Shown: positions 1-7,898 of the stretch, piece by piece
Layout: the number at the start of each line of letters is the position of its first letter
Numbering within the stretch: the stretch's first letter is position 1
Origin: Lentisphaerota bacterium
GTDB lineage: Bacteria; Verrucomicrobiota; Lentisphaeria; Oligosphaerales; JABHEG01
Length of the DNA stretch: 64,000 nt
NCBI GenBank assembly: GCA_018676675.1
Contig: JABHEG010000121.1
Coordinates: forward strand, 1 to 64,000
Reading direction: 5' to 3'
Position numbers and translations under genes: made by a program
The notes under the pieces: generated by a model
Told to the model about the DNA's origin: nothing
The model's input: the letters and a program-made list of their open reading frames with translations, nothing else
Databases searched by the model: none

Positions 1-101
1 GTGTGTGGTGGAGGTCCGCACTCTTCCCTCAACAGCTCAAGTAGTCAAGAAAACAGGGAAACAGGTTTGTCTGGACAGAACCGAACTGAATAGCAGGAAG
101 A

Positions 102-377
102 TCAAGCACGGTTCTGTCTCAAGGACTTTTGACAGAACCTCCGATCGGCGAAGGGGGCCTGCATGACCACGCTCTGGAGGAAGAGCTCACGGATCGCCCC
201 CGTGAGGCTCGACCCATTACGGGTGACCACGCGGATGGACGTTCCGGCGGGAGCACCCGGAACGGGGAGTGCCGCTCGAACGTGTGGGAAGGTCCCAACA
301 AGGAGGAGGGATACAGCGACCAGCCATGCGCCGTGGCGCGGACGCACCGATGATGTGAGTGACGAGGAATAGTGCAT
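102..377 (-). CDS. Small putative exported protein
   Basis: This is a 91-residue ORF of unknown function. The chosen ATG at 377 has a strong ribosome-binding site (GGGAGGAG) a few bases upstream on the minus strand, which is the main reason to believe it. Residues 12-35 (RPRHGAWLVAVSLLLVG onward to VRA) read as a signal peptide with a basic start, hydrophobic core and AxA-like exit. A short mature part follows with SIRVVTRNGSSLTGAI, which resembles the opening of a small beta-barrel domain. The C-terminus (KSLRQNRA) looks random and overlaps an inverted repeat, so the gene may be a truncated remnant of a longer exported protein. No partner gene is visible. Confidence 0.4.
   Translation of the reverse strand: MHYSSSLTSSVRPRHGAWLVAVSLLLVGTFPHVRAALPVPGAPAGTSIRVVTRNGSSLTGAIRELFLQSVVMQAPFADRRFCQKSLRQNRA
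110..139. repeat. Inverted repeat GGTTCTGTC/GACAGAACC
   Basis: There are perfect 9-bp arms, GGTTCTGTC at 110-118 and GACAGAACC at 131-139, separated by 12 bases. A third partial copy (GGACAGAACCG) lies at 73-83. It sits in the 3' end of the small minus-strand ORF. There is no T-run on either side, so an intrinsic terminator is not well supported. It could be a protein-binding palindrome or a remnant of an inserted repeat. Confidence 0.5.
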
Positions 378-879
378 ACAACTCCTCCCTGCAACCCAAT
401 CCGGGCCACAGTAAGCAGGCACCAAGGTAATCCCCACACCACAACGAAGGTCCGAAAAGCAGGGAACGGAAGCCACCCCGGCTTCGTCCCACGGTCTTCA
501 GTCGTGTCCAACTAATAGAGCACAGCACGTACGGGGCATCTGCTACTCCGCACAACCGATACTCTCGAACTGACTATTGTCGCGTTCAACAGGGCAAGTA
601 TAGCCCGCGAGGGTCCGCAAAGCAAATGTGGCACTGCGAAGTGCGTCATTTGTAGGGTTTTCCTTACGTCGATTACCCGAGGTCCTTACCTCCAAGTGCT
701 CGCTGTCGCTACGCAGATCAGTTTCTCCATGCCGAACGAGGGAGACAATGCGCCCCGTTCCTGTCGTCCCTTGCAGGGGCTGGGCATGGACAGACGAGGA
801 ACGGGCGTGTAGAATGATCCTGCTCAGGCGGGACATCGACGGAGACTGCTGGGCCCTTGGGGTAACAGGAGAAGAACTG
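378..879. other. Intergenic region without a convincing gene
   Basis: About 500 bases lie between the divergent small exported ORF and the isomerase gene. The ORF track extends the isomerase frame upstream to 628, but those codons give a basic, low-complexity peptide with no domain, so I treat them as untranslated. No tRNA, repeat or convincing promoter was recognised. Confidence 0.5.
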
Positions 880-1854
880 TTGAGAACACGCTCTTTCGCT
901 TGTGGAGTGCTGGTTGGTGCGGTCGCCGTCGGGCTGACGGTTTTCTGCCTGCGCCCCAAGCCCGTGCAGGGACCTCCCAGGTCGGTCGACCCCATCGTTG
1001 CCAGGGTGGGTGACCGGGTCATCACGGCCACGAGCTTCAGTCACGCGATGGTCCGCCGTGGCGGACGGAATCCCGCGAGTGTGGATCGCGATGCATTGCT
1101 GGAGGAGATGATCGAGCGAGAGACGATGCTCCTCAGGGCGACTGAACGCAAGCTGCACGAAGACCCCGACCTTATTCGCTCCCACCAGAATTTGCTCATC
1201 GGTAAACTGAGATCACGTGAATTGGAGCCGAGTCTGCGTAAGACAGCGATCTCGGAGGAGGAGGGGCGAACTCACTACGCCACGAATGTTGCTGAGTTCA
1301 CTCAGGCCGCCAAGGCGCGGCTATCCATCCTGTTCATGGCGTTGCACCGGACCACAAGTGAGCAGAAGCGGGAACGAACGATGGGGCGCATGAAGGAGGG
1401 CCGGGATCTGACGGTGGCCGAGAATCCGGACCGGGGATTCGGATCGTTGGCCATCAATTACTCGGAAGATCAGAGCACCCGTTACAAAGGTGGAGATATC
1501 GGCTGGATCGTGGAGGGGAAAGCCACGCGTTGGGAATCGGCAGTGACCGAGGCGGGGTTGGCTCTCAAGAGCATCGGGGACGTGAGCGAGATCATCACCA
1601 CTGAGAAGGGCATATACCTGGTCCGTCTGACTGACAGGCGTCCCTCCGTTGTAACGCCGTTCGAGCGGGTTGAGGCGCGGATTCGCCACAAGCTCTTACT
1701 GGAGAAGCGAAAGAGTACCGAAAAGGCGTTCAAGGCAGAGGTGCGTCAGGGCGTGCCGATCGAGACGTTTCCCGATGTCGTCAAAGCAATTCCGGTGCCC
1801 AAGTCGTCTCAGCCCACTTCTGGAACGGCCGCTCCCCCGCCCTTGCCTCGGTGA
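880..1854 (+). CDS. Exported parvulin-type (PpiC/SurA-like) peptidyl-prolyl isomerase
   Basis: This probable extracytoplasmic folding factor has 324 residues. I chose a TTG start at 880 because AGGAG lies 8 bases upstream and the protein then opens with a clean membrane anchor (MRTRSFACGVLVGAVAVGLT). An ATG at 814 is the alternative and would add 22 residues before the anchor. Next comes a SurA_N-like helical part (VARVGDRVITATSF, LLEEMIERETML). A parvulin domain follows at about residues 145-265, with the characteristic strings YKGGDIGWI, LKSIGDVSEIITTEKGIYLVRL. The tail is Pro/Ala-rich and probably disordered. The gene stands alone, with no outer-membrane assembly genes beside it. The family is fairly sure, the substrate unknown. 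Confidence 0.75.
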   Translation: MRTRSFACGVLVGAVAVGLTVFCLRPKPVQGPPRSVDPIVARVGDRVITATSFSHAMVRRGGRNPASVDRDALLEEMIERETMLLRATERKLHEDPDLIRSHQNLLIGKLRSRELEPSLRKTAISEEEGRTHYATNVAEFTQAAKARLSILFMALHRTTSEQKRERTMGRMKEGRDLTVAENPDRGFGSLAINYSEDQSTRYKGGDIGWIVEGKATRWESAVTEAGLALKSIGDVSEIITTEKGIYLVRLTDRRPSVVTPFERVEARIRHKLLLEKRKSTEKAFKAEVRQGVPIETFPDVVKAIPVPKSSQPTSGTAAPPPLPR

Positions 1855-2223
1855 CTGCGGTTTTCCCTGCCTGAAGCGCGGATGAAGTTGAGGACATCTG
1901 TTGCCGTCTCCCTTCCCCTCCCACGGCATCGCCAATCACACGCAAACGCGCACTATCCCTGCCGGTACTGCGAGCCTTCCTTTTTTTGCGTCGTGAGGGC
2001 TGTAACGTCACCTCCTGAGCGATAAACTAGATACCAAGCTGTCGAAGTCAGAGTAACACTGACTTGCGCAGCTTGGTGCTAGAGCCTGGACCGGGCGTCT
2101 TCCGGCAGAAACAACCGAACTGGGAAAGGGCCCGAGGACTACGGCACCCGCCCAGAAGTGTGGTCCCGAGCGTGTGGCAAAGGACCGGCAGCGTGTAAGT
2201 ACGGGAAGTGGCAGGAGATCACA
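1855..2223. other. Intergenic region upstream of catabolic run
   Basis: About 370 bases follow the isomerase gene. A long minus-strand ORF crosses it (2008-3516) but is antisense to the oxidoreductase and has no family signature. The promoter of the following gene run presumably lies here. No clear -35/-10 pair or operator palindrome was identified. Confidence 0.4.
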
Positions 2224-3207
2224 ATGGATATGGTGCGTGTGGGCTTCATCGGCTGTGGAGGCATCGCGAATTGGCATCTTCAGCACTTCGAGAAGATGGA
2301 TGACGCAAAGGTCGTCGCCGTGTGCGACCTCGTCGAGGAACGGGCCAACAAGGCGTCGGAACGGATGGATGCCCGGCCGTACCTCCGCTATGAAGACATG
2401 CTTGAGAAAGAGGAGCTTGATGCCGTCTATGTGTGTGTTGAGCCTTCCGCTCACAACGGCATGGAATTCATGATCATAGAAAAGGGGTGTCACCTCTTCG
2501 TTCAGAAACCCATGACCCTCGACATGGATTACGCAATCCGGGTCAAAGAAGAGCTGGCCGCCAAGGGGTTGCTCAGTTGCGTTGGGTTTCAGTGTCGCTA
2601 CATGGAGACGTGGCCTCGGCTGAAAGCCTGGCTCAACATGCAGGACGTTGCGTTTTTCACCGGCTACCGCATCGGCGGCATGCCGGGGGTCTGGTGGTGG
2701 CGCCAGAAGGAACACTCCGGTGGGCAGATCATTGAGCAGACCATACACAACTACGACCTCTGCCGCCTGGTCTTCGGAGAGCCAGTCTCCGTGGAGGGCA
2801 TGGGGCGGTCTGGTATCGTTCAGGGCGTTGAGAACTACGACGTTGACGACTGTTCCGCCGTCACGATGCGCTTTGAGAGCGGCGTGATCGGCACCATGTT
2901 CACCGGTTGCTTCACCGGGTTCGGCGGAGAGAACTCCTACCAGGCCTTCTGCCGTGACGCCAAGGCTGAGTTCGGCTTTGGGAGTTTCAAGGTCCGGGAA
3001 CGGAATATGACCATTGAGGCAAAGGCGGCAAACGACTACGGGCAGGAGATAGACGACACGTTCATGGACGCGATCCGCACCGGCGATGGCTCTGATATCC
3101 TCTCTCCCTACGAGGACGCTTGCAAGACGCTGAAGATGACGCTCGCGGCCCAGGCTTCTATCGACGCCGGAGGGAAACTGATCGAACTGGATTCGTGGCA
3201 AGGCTGA
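2224..3207 (+). CDS. Gfo/Idh/MocA family oxidoreductase (cytoplasmic)
   Basis: This is an NAD(P)-dependent dehydrogenase of the glucose-fructose oxidoreductase / inositol dehydrogenase family, 327 residues. The ATG at 2224 follows AGGAG by 6-7 bases and places the Rossmann strand at the N-terminus (VGFIGCGGIANWHL, a GxGGxA nucleotide loop). The family lysine motif is present as VQKPMTLDMDYA, where K is the expected catalytic/cofactor lysine of the EKP-like motif. A downstream histidine lies in QIIEQTIHNYDL. There is no leader peptide, unlike the two later homologues. It is the first gene of a tight run: the next gene starts 2 bases after its stop. The substrate is probably a sugar, cyclitol or derivative and cannot be read from sequence. 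Confidence 0.85.
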   Translation: MDMVRVGFIGCGGIANWHLQHFEKMDDAKVVAVCDLVEERANKASERMDARPYLRYEDMLEKEELDAVYVCVEPSAHNGMEFMIIEKGCHLFVQKPMTLDMDYAIRVKEELAAKGLLSCVGFQCRYMETWPRLKAWLNMQDVAFFTGYRIGGMPGVWWWRQKEHSGGQIIEQTIHNYDLCRLVFGEPVSVEGMGRSGIVQGVENYDVDDCSAVTMRFESGVIGTMFTGCFTGFGGENSYQAFCRDAKAEFGFGSFKVRERNMTIEAKAANDYGQEIDDTFMDAIRTGDGSDILSPYEDACKTLKMTLAAQASIDAGGKLIELDSWQG

Positions 3208-3208
3208 C

Positions 3209-4477
3209 ATGATGCTTGCAGGATTCTCAGACGTTGACATCACCCCGCCGCTCGGCACGCTGAAGATTGGCTGGATCAAGCAGATCGTGTCGGACCAGGT
3301 GCTGGACCCGATCCGGGCACGCATTGTCGTGCTCGAATCGTCCGGCGTGCAGATCGGGATCATCCAAATCGATACCCTGTCGCTCGGCTGGAACGAGGTC
3401 AATGATCTTCGCCGGCGCATCTCGCTGCAGCACGGTTTCCCCGGACAGGCCATCATGGTTACGGCCACGCACAACCACGCGGGGCCGGCTGTCTGCAACT
3501 GTGGGGACGTCCCCAAGGATGAGGCGTATACGGAGTGGATGAAAGAGGAGGTGGTGGCGGGGTTCGGGCGTGCGCTTGCAGCTCGCGAGGAAGCGCTGGT
3601 GGGCTCGGGAAGCGCCTATGAATGGGGCATCTCGTTCAACCGTCGAGTGGTCATGCGCGACGGCACCACCAAGACGCACGGATCGTTTGCCAACGCGGAT
3701 GCGCTCTACGTCGAGGGACCGATAGATCCCGAAGTTGGCGTGATTGCCGTCAGAAGTGCGCGCACTGGTGATCTACTGGGAGCGATTGTCAATTTCACCT
3801 GTCACCCGACCCATCATGGGGGCACGACCGAGATTTCCGCGGGATACCCGGGGGTGCTGGCCAACCGGTGTCGTGAGCTCGGCTGTCCAGTGACCTTGTT
3901 TCTGAACGGGGCCTGCGGCAACATTGGCTTCTCGGACACGACGGGGCGTTGCGCCAGCCCGAGCAAGGAGGAGATGGGGGACGCCTTGGCCGAGGATGTT
4001 GAGGGCGTCCTTGCAGCAGTCGACTTCAACCCTGACCTGATTCTGAGCTCTGCCGTTCGCACGCTTGAGCTTCCTTTCCGACAGGTGACTGAAGACGAGG
4101 TCCGTGGCACGGTGCGGGGGGCACAACGGTTCATCGATTCAGCCCTCTACGACAGCGGCATGCCCACACTGCTCGAGAAGATCCGGAAACGAGGCAAGCA
4201 ACTGGCCGAAGTACAGGCATTGCGGATTGGGGACTGGACTCTCGTGTCGATACCGGCGGAATTCTTCGTGGAATTGGGGCTTCAGATCAAGGAAGCGACC
4301 TGGCCACTTCACACGCTGGTCAGCAGCTGCTCCAACGGGATGGTTGGCTACGTACCGACGAAGGACGCGTTCAAACGCGGTGGTTACGAGACCACATTCG
4401 GTTTTGGCTACAAGCTGGCTCCGGAAGCCGGGGACATGCTGGTGTCTGCCGCGATTGAGTTGGTGCAGAGCGCGTGA
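3209..4477 (+). CDS. Neutral/alkaline ceramidase-like N-terminal domain hydrolase
   Basis: The 422-residue protein is related to the N-terminal catalytic domain of neutral/alkaline non-lysosomal ceramidases. It opens with FSDVDITPPLGTLKIGW, the usual family opening. Zinc-ligand type histidines are in VTATHNHAGPA (about residue 85-93) and FTCHPTHHGG (about 196-205). It has no Sec signal and lacks the C-terminal immunoglobulin-like domain of true ceramidases, so it is probably a cytoplasmic amidase on another substrate. It begins 2 bases after the oxidoreductase stop and its TGA overlaps the next gene's GTG, which supports translational coupling. Such proteins are common in planctomycete-like genomes beside Gfo/Idh/MocA genes. 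The exact substrate is unknown. Confidence 0.75.
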   Translation: MMLAGFSDVDITPPLGTLKIGWIKQIVSDQVLDPIRARIVVLESSGVQIGIIQIDTLSLGWNEVNDLRRRISLQHGFPGQAIMVTATHNHAGPAVCNCGDVPKDEAYTEWMKEEVVAGFGRALAAREEALVGSGSAYEWGISFNRRVVMRDGTTKTHGSFANADALYVEGPIDPEVGVIAVRSARTGDLLGAIVNFTCHPTHHGGTTEISAGYPGVLANRCRELGCPVTLFLNGACGNIGFSDTTGRCASPSKEEMGDALAEDVEGVLAAVDFNPDLILSSAVRTLELPFRQVTEDEVRGTVRGAQRFIDSALYDSGMPTLLEKIRKRGKQLAEVQALRIGDWTLVSIPAEFFVELGLQIKEATWPLHTLVSSCSNGMVGYVPTKDAFKRGGYETTFGFGYKLAPEAGDMLVSAAIELVQSA

Positions 4478-5469
4478 TCGCTGCTTCTCACAGCCTGCCT
4501 GCGGCCTGGCTTGAGCCACTTGCCCTGACGGGGGACAAAGCTCTGCCGAATCACATTGTTCCCGGCCCGATGGAAGGCGTGACCGAGGGGTCCTTTTGCG
4601 ATGTCTTTTCACGCCACGAGTTGGTGCGCTGTTGGATCACGCCTTTCATTCGGGTCTCGACCGGCGTGCCGCGGCGGGTTCGCCTGAGGCGCCGAATTCA
4701 GCCATTCCTCGACACTGGCCTGCCGATCATTGTGCAGCTCATGGGGCTGGATACAGAGCGGCTCAGTGAGACCGCTCGGCGGCTCGCGGAGATGGGAGTG
4801 GCAGGAGTCGACCTCAATTGCGCGTGCCCGGCTCCCCTGGTGTTGCGAAACGGTGCCGGTGGGGTCCGTTTGCAGCACCCGGAGTGGATCCGTCGGGCGC
4901 TGTGTGAGCTGCGTGAGGCGTGCCCAAACTGCGGCGTGAGTGTCAAGCTGCGAACTGGTTTTGAGTCGCCCAGCGAATTCAGCCGCATCGCTGACGCCGT
5001 TCGAGGCACGGGGGTCGATTTCGTGATCCTGCATTTCCGGACTGTCCGCGAACTCTACCGCCCTGTGTCCGATGGCTGTCAACGGCTGACCCATGCCCGG
5101 GACCTGTTGCCGGAGACGACCCTTCTCGGCAGCGGCGACCTTTTCTCCGTCGAAGCCGCTCTGCGTATGTACCGGGACGCCAGGCTTGACGGTGTTGCCC
5201 CAGCGAGAGGGATGCTCAAGGAACCCTCTCTCCTACGGAAGATCGAGGACGCCTGCTGCGGGCGGAAGGACGCCCCGGCCGTTTCCCGGATTGCCATGCT
5301 GCGGGATATCGCGGCGGGGTCCGGGCGCAGTGATGCTGCTTACAACGGCTTCGTCATCAAGTTGGCCGGCTGGTTCTTCGGCCGCGATAGTGACCTGTTC
5401 AGGCAAGTTGTGGCGTGTGGCTCGCTCGCGCGCACGGTCGCGTTCTTACGAGAACTGACAGACGGCTGA
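4474..5469 (+). CDS. tRNA-dihydrouridine synthase-like flavoprotein
   Basis: This 331-residue protein belongs to the Dus family, FMN enzymes that reduce uridine in tRNA. It starts with GTG inside the previous stop (GTGA overlap). Visible family features are PGPMEGVTEGSF at the N-terminus (PMxGVTD-like) and DLNCACPAPLV with the proton-donor cysteine in the CP motif. KLRTGF supplies the conserved lysine, ILHFRTV the usual H-x-R-T site, and LLGSGDLFS the phosphate-binding strand (normally NGDI). It resembles DusC-type enzymes in length. It sits between catabolic hydrolase genes, which is odd for a tRNA modification gene. It may have been recruited to another reduction or simply be co-transcribed. 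Confidence 0.75.
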   Translation: MIAASHSLPAAWLEPLALTGDKALPNHIVPGPMEGVTEGSFCDVFSRHELVRCWITPFIRVSTGVPRRVRLRRRIQPFLDTGLPIIVQLMGLDTERLSETARRLAEMGVAGVDLNCACPAPLVLRNGAGGVRLQHPEWIRRALCELREACPNCGVSVKLRTGFESPSEFSRIADAVRGTGVDFVILHFRTVRELYRPVSDGCQRLTHARDLLPETTLLGSGDLFSVEAALRMYRDARLDGVAPARGMLKEPSLLRKIEDACCGRKDAPAVSRIAMLRDIAAGSGRSDAAYNGFVIKLAGWFFGRDSDLFRQVVACGSLARTVAFLRELTDG

Positions 5470-5510
5470 GTCACTGCACGGTGATTGCGAACACAGTGGG
5501 AGTCCCTGCG

Positions 5511-6188
5511 ATGCTGGAGGTCATTGATCTGACACTTCCCATTCCGGAGACGGAGCTTGAGACGGTCGCTCCATCTGCGCCTTTCGAGACGGTTCGAACG
5601 ATCGAGACGTGTCTCTGGAACATTCGGCAGGGCGGCAGTGAGTACCAGGCCCGTGTGCACAAGCTGCACCATTGGGGAATGGCCGGAACGTACATCGACT
5701 TTCCCGGACACATCCTCGCAACCGATGATGGCTGCAGAGCTGACACGGTGCCCCTGGATCGTCTGTTTCGGCTGCCGGCGTCTGTCATCCATCTGGATCG
5801 GGCTGATGGTTCCGGGATGATCGACGTTCCCGAACTGCGGGATGCCCTGGCCCTTCCTCTCGACACCCCGGCGGTTATCATCAATGCACTGGGACCGCGG
5901 CAGTTTGATGAAATCGAAGAGCGCAGCGTCTACCTCAGTATCGACGTGGCCCGATGGCTCGCGGACGCGGGTGTCCGCCTGCTGGTGTCGGACGTCTACG
6001 AGAGCAACTCGGCTCCTCAGGGGCTCTTCCCTGCGCTCTTCGCCCGTGGCATTCACACCGTTTGCTGTCCAACCAATCTGCACGCAATTCGAGCTCACCG
6101 TGTTAGATTGTCGGCGTTGCCATTGCGGCAGGCGGGGGCGACCCAACTGCCATGCCGCCTCGTGGCTGAGCAGGAGATCGATGAATGA
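5511..6188 (+). CDS. Cyclase family (kynurenine formamidase-like) metal hydrolase
   Basis: The 225-residue protein is of the cyclase/arylformamidase family, metal-dependent hydrolases of amides and lactones. I chose ATG 5511, preceded by GGGAG, because the family's beta-strand (VIDLTLPI) follows at once. The track's GTG at 5415 overlaps the Dus gene and adds an unrelated peptide. The metal motif normally reads HxGTHxDxPxH. Here it is HHWGMAGTYIDFPGH, so the histidine of GTH is replaced by tyrosine while the D-x-P-x-H half is kept. A second conserved part is LLVSDVYESN. Its last codons overlap the next gene's ATG. The missing ligand makes catalytic activity or metal use uncertain. Confidence 0.7.
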   Translation: MLEVIDLTLPIPETELETVAPSAPFETVRTIETCLWNIRQGGSEYQARVHKLHHWGMAGTYIDFPGHILATDDGCRADTVPLDRLFRLPASVIHLDRADGSGMIDVPELRDALALPLDTPAVIINALGPRQFDEIEERSVYLSIDVARWLADAGVRLLVSDVYESNSAPQGLFPALFARGIHTVCCPTNLHAIRAHRVRLSALPLRQAGATQLPCRLVAEQEIDE

Positions 6189-7636
6189 CGACCGGATTGA
6201 CGCACGACGGCATCACTGAGGGCCTGAGGGGGCTTGGTCTGAAACAGGGGGACACTGTTCTCCTGCACAGTTCTTTGGCCAGCCTCGGCCATGTTGCGGG
6301 CGGGGCCGAGACGGTTGTGGACGCGTTCCTCTCCGTGCTTGGGGCGGAGGGCACCCTGGCCGTCCCGACATTTGGCGCGCTCGGGATCATCACCGATGTG
6401 GTCAAGCGGCGCGCCGACGCTGTGAGAAGTGTTCATCCAAAGGCCAGCGTTGCAGCCCTGGGGCACCACGCGGAGATGCTCTGCCACGACCATTGGAAGG
6501 CGGAGCTTGCCCACGGACCGGAGACGCCCTACACCCGCATCGCGGAACTGGACGGGTATGTCTGCCTTTTGGGCGTGGACCAGGACCGCAACACAACGCT
6601 CCATACCGTCGAAGAGCTGGCTCGGCTCCCCTACCTCAAGACAACGAACCCCGTGACCTTTGCCACGCCTGAGGGCGATGTCACGAAGTCCTGGCCGTTC
6701 TTCCCCGGACCTCACCGCGACTTTATTGGGTTGGACAGACTCCTTGCTGAGAAGGGAGCCTTGACGACTGGCCGTGTCGGCAATGCCGCCGTTCGGCTCA
6801 TGTCTGTCCGCAGACTCCTTGAGGTCGCCGGCCAGGCGGCCAGGGAAGATCCGGCTTTCGCTCTCTGCGATAACCCAAGCTGCATGGATTGCCTGAAGCA
6901 ACGAGCCGCGATTCGGCGCCACCGTTTTGCCCAGGAAGCATTTTCCCTTTCCGTAGCGTCGTCGCTGGCCGGACGCTATGCCGAGGAGATCGCTGCTGCC
7001 TGCCAGCTGGCTGGGATTGGTGCGGTCGAACTGGATGCCCTGAACGGTCGGCCCGTGAGCATGCTGGGCATGCAGACAGTTGAGCGAGCAGTGGCCTTGC
7101 TGCGCGAGGAAGGGATCGAGTTGTCCGGTCTTCGTCTGCCCTGTGTACCGAAGGATTTGGCGCGCGTAATTGAGCTTGCCGACCGCCTCCAAATCGATCG
7201 ACTTCTTCTTCCCCTTTCGGTGAATGCCCCGGTGCATGCGGGGGCCTGCGAGGATGCGGAGCTGGCGGTGTCGTTTTACAACGCGTTCGTAGACTGTGAT
7301 ACAGCCAGCACGATCATGCAGGCGGTGCACGACCGCGGGTTGCCGGCCGGCTTGACCTTCAGTCCGGCCGCGTTCGCGCGGGCTGGAGAGAAGCCGTTCC
7401 TGACCAGCTATCGGCGGAAGCTCCGGCATCACATAGACCAGCTCGAGATCGAGGACGCGACGTTTGACGGGACGCCACAGGTGCTGGCCCGAGGCAATGG
7501 GGAAATCAAGGAACTTATGTCGGTCCTGCGATGTCGACGTTTTGCCGGTTGGTTTGTGTTGGGGGCGGGAAACCGAGCCGTTGGCTCTCTCGAAGATGCG
7601 GTTGGTCGCCTTGAAACACTGCTCAACGAGATCTGA
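6185..7636 (+). CDS. AAC(3)-like acetyltransferase fused to a TIM-barrel isomerase-like domain
   Basis: This 483-residue protein has two parts. Residues 1 to about 260 match the aminoglycoside 3-N-acetyltransferase / YokD family: LKQGDTVLLHSSLASLG, TLAVPTF, and GVDQDRNTTLHTVEELA, which is the family's DRNTxLH signature. The second part (about 270-483) reads as a xylose-isomerase-like barrel: EIAAACQLAGIGAVELDAL, IELSGLRLPC, RVIELADRLQIDRLLLPLS and FDGTPQVLARGNG. The start overlaps the cyclase stop by 4 bases, so it is the last gene of the coupled run. I infer acetylation of an amino-sugar-type substrate that the barrel domain also processes. Aminoglycoside resistance is unlikely given the context. 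Confidence 0.7.
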   Translation: MTTGLTHDGITEGLRGLGLKQGDTVLLHSSLASLGHVAGGAETVVDAFLSVLGAEGTLAVPTFGALGIITDVVKRRADAVRSVHPKASVAALGHHAEMLCHDHWKAELAHGPETPYTRIAELDGYVCLLGVDQDRNTTLHTVEELARLPYLKTTNPVTFATPEGDVTKSWPFFPGPHRDFIGLDRLLAEKGALTTGRVGNAAVRLMSVRRLLEVAGQAAREDPAFALCDNPSCMDCLKQRAAIRRHRFAQEAFSLSVASSLAGRYAEEIAAACQLAGIGAVELDALNGRPVSMLGMQTVERAVALLREEGIELSGLRLPCVPKDLARVIELADRLQIDRLLLPLSVNAPVHAGACEDAELAVSFYNAFVDCDTASTIMQAVHDRGLPAGLTFSPAAFARAGEKPFLTSYRRKLRHHIDQLEIEDATFDGTPQVLARGNGEIKELMSVLRCRRFAGWFVLGAGNRAVGSLEDAVGRLETLLNEI

Positions 7637-7898
7637 TCACCGTGCGGACGCAACCGATCCAGCTTAGACTGGTGCATCCGGGCCCGTTCCTCATACTTGT
7701 CATTACCTGCAGTTGTGCTGATGGCCCCCTCAAGCTGCGTCGTGGACAGCGGGAACGCCAAAGGGATGAGACCGGCGAACGACTCGATCATGCCCTCAGC
7801 GGCGTGCGTGATGGCCTCCGAGATCCAGTGGCATTCAGACCTAGCTCGCAGACTCGATCGCATCGAAGCACGTAACTGAACCACCCCGGGAGGCGCCG

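Noticed and set aside
628-879. N-terminal extension of the parvulin-type isomerase
   Set aside because: It would place about 84 basic, unstructured residues before the membrane anchor. The TTG with a good ribosome-binding site gives a normal leader.
2008-3516. 502-residue minus-strand ORF
   Set aside because: It is fully antisense to the Gfo/Idh/MocA gene, which has a clear family signature. The minus-strand translation is only a codon-bias shadow.
6185-7636. Aminoglycoside resistance gene
   Set aside because: Only the N-terminal fold is AAC(3)-like. The fusion and catabolic neighbours argue for metabolism.
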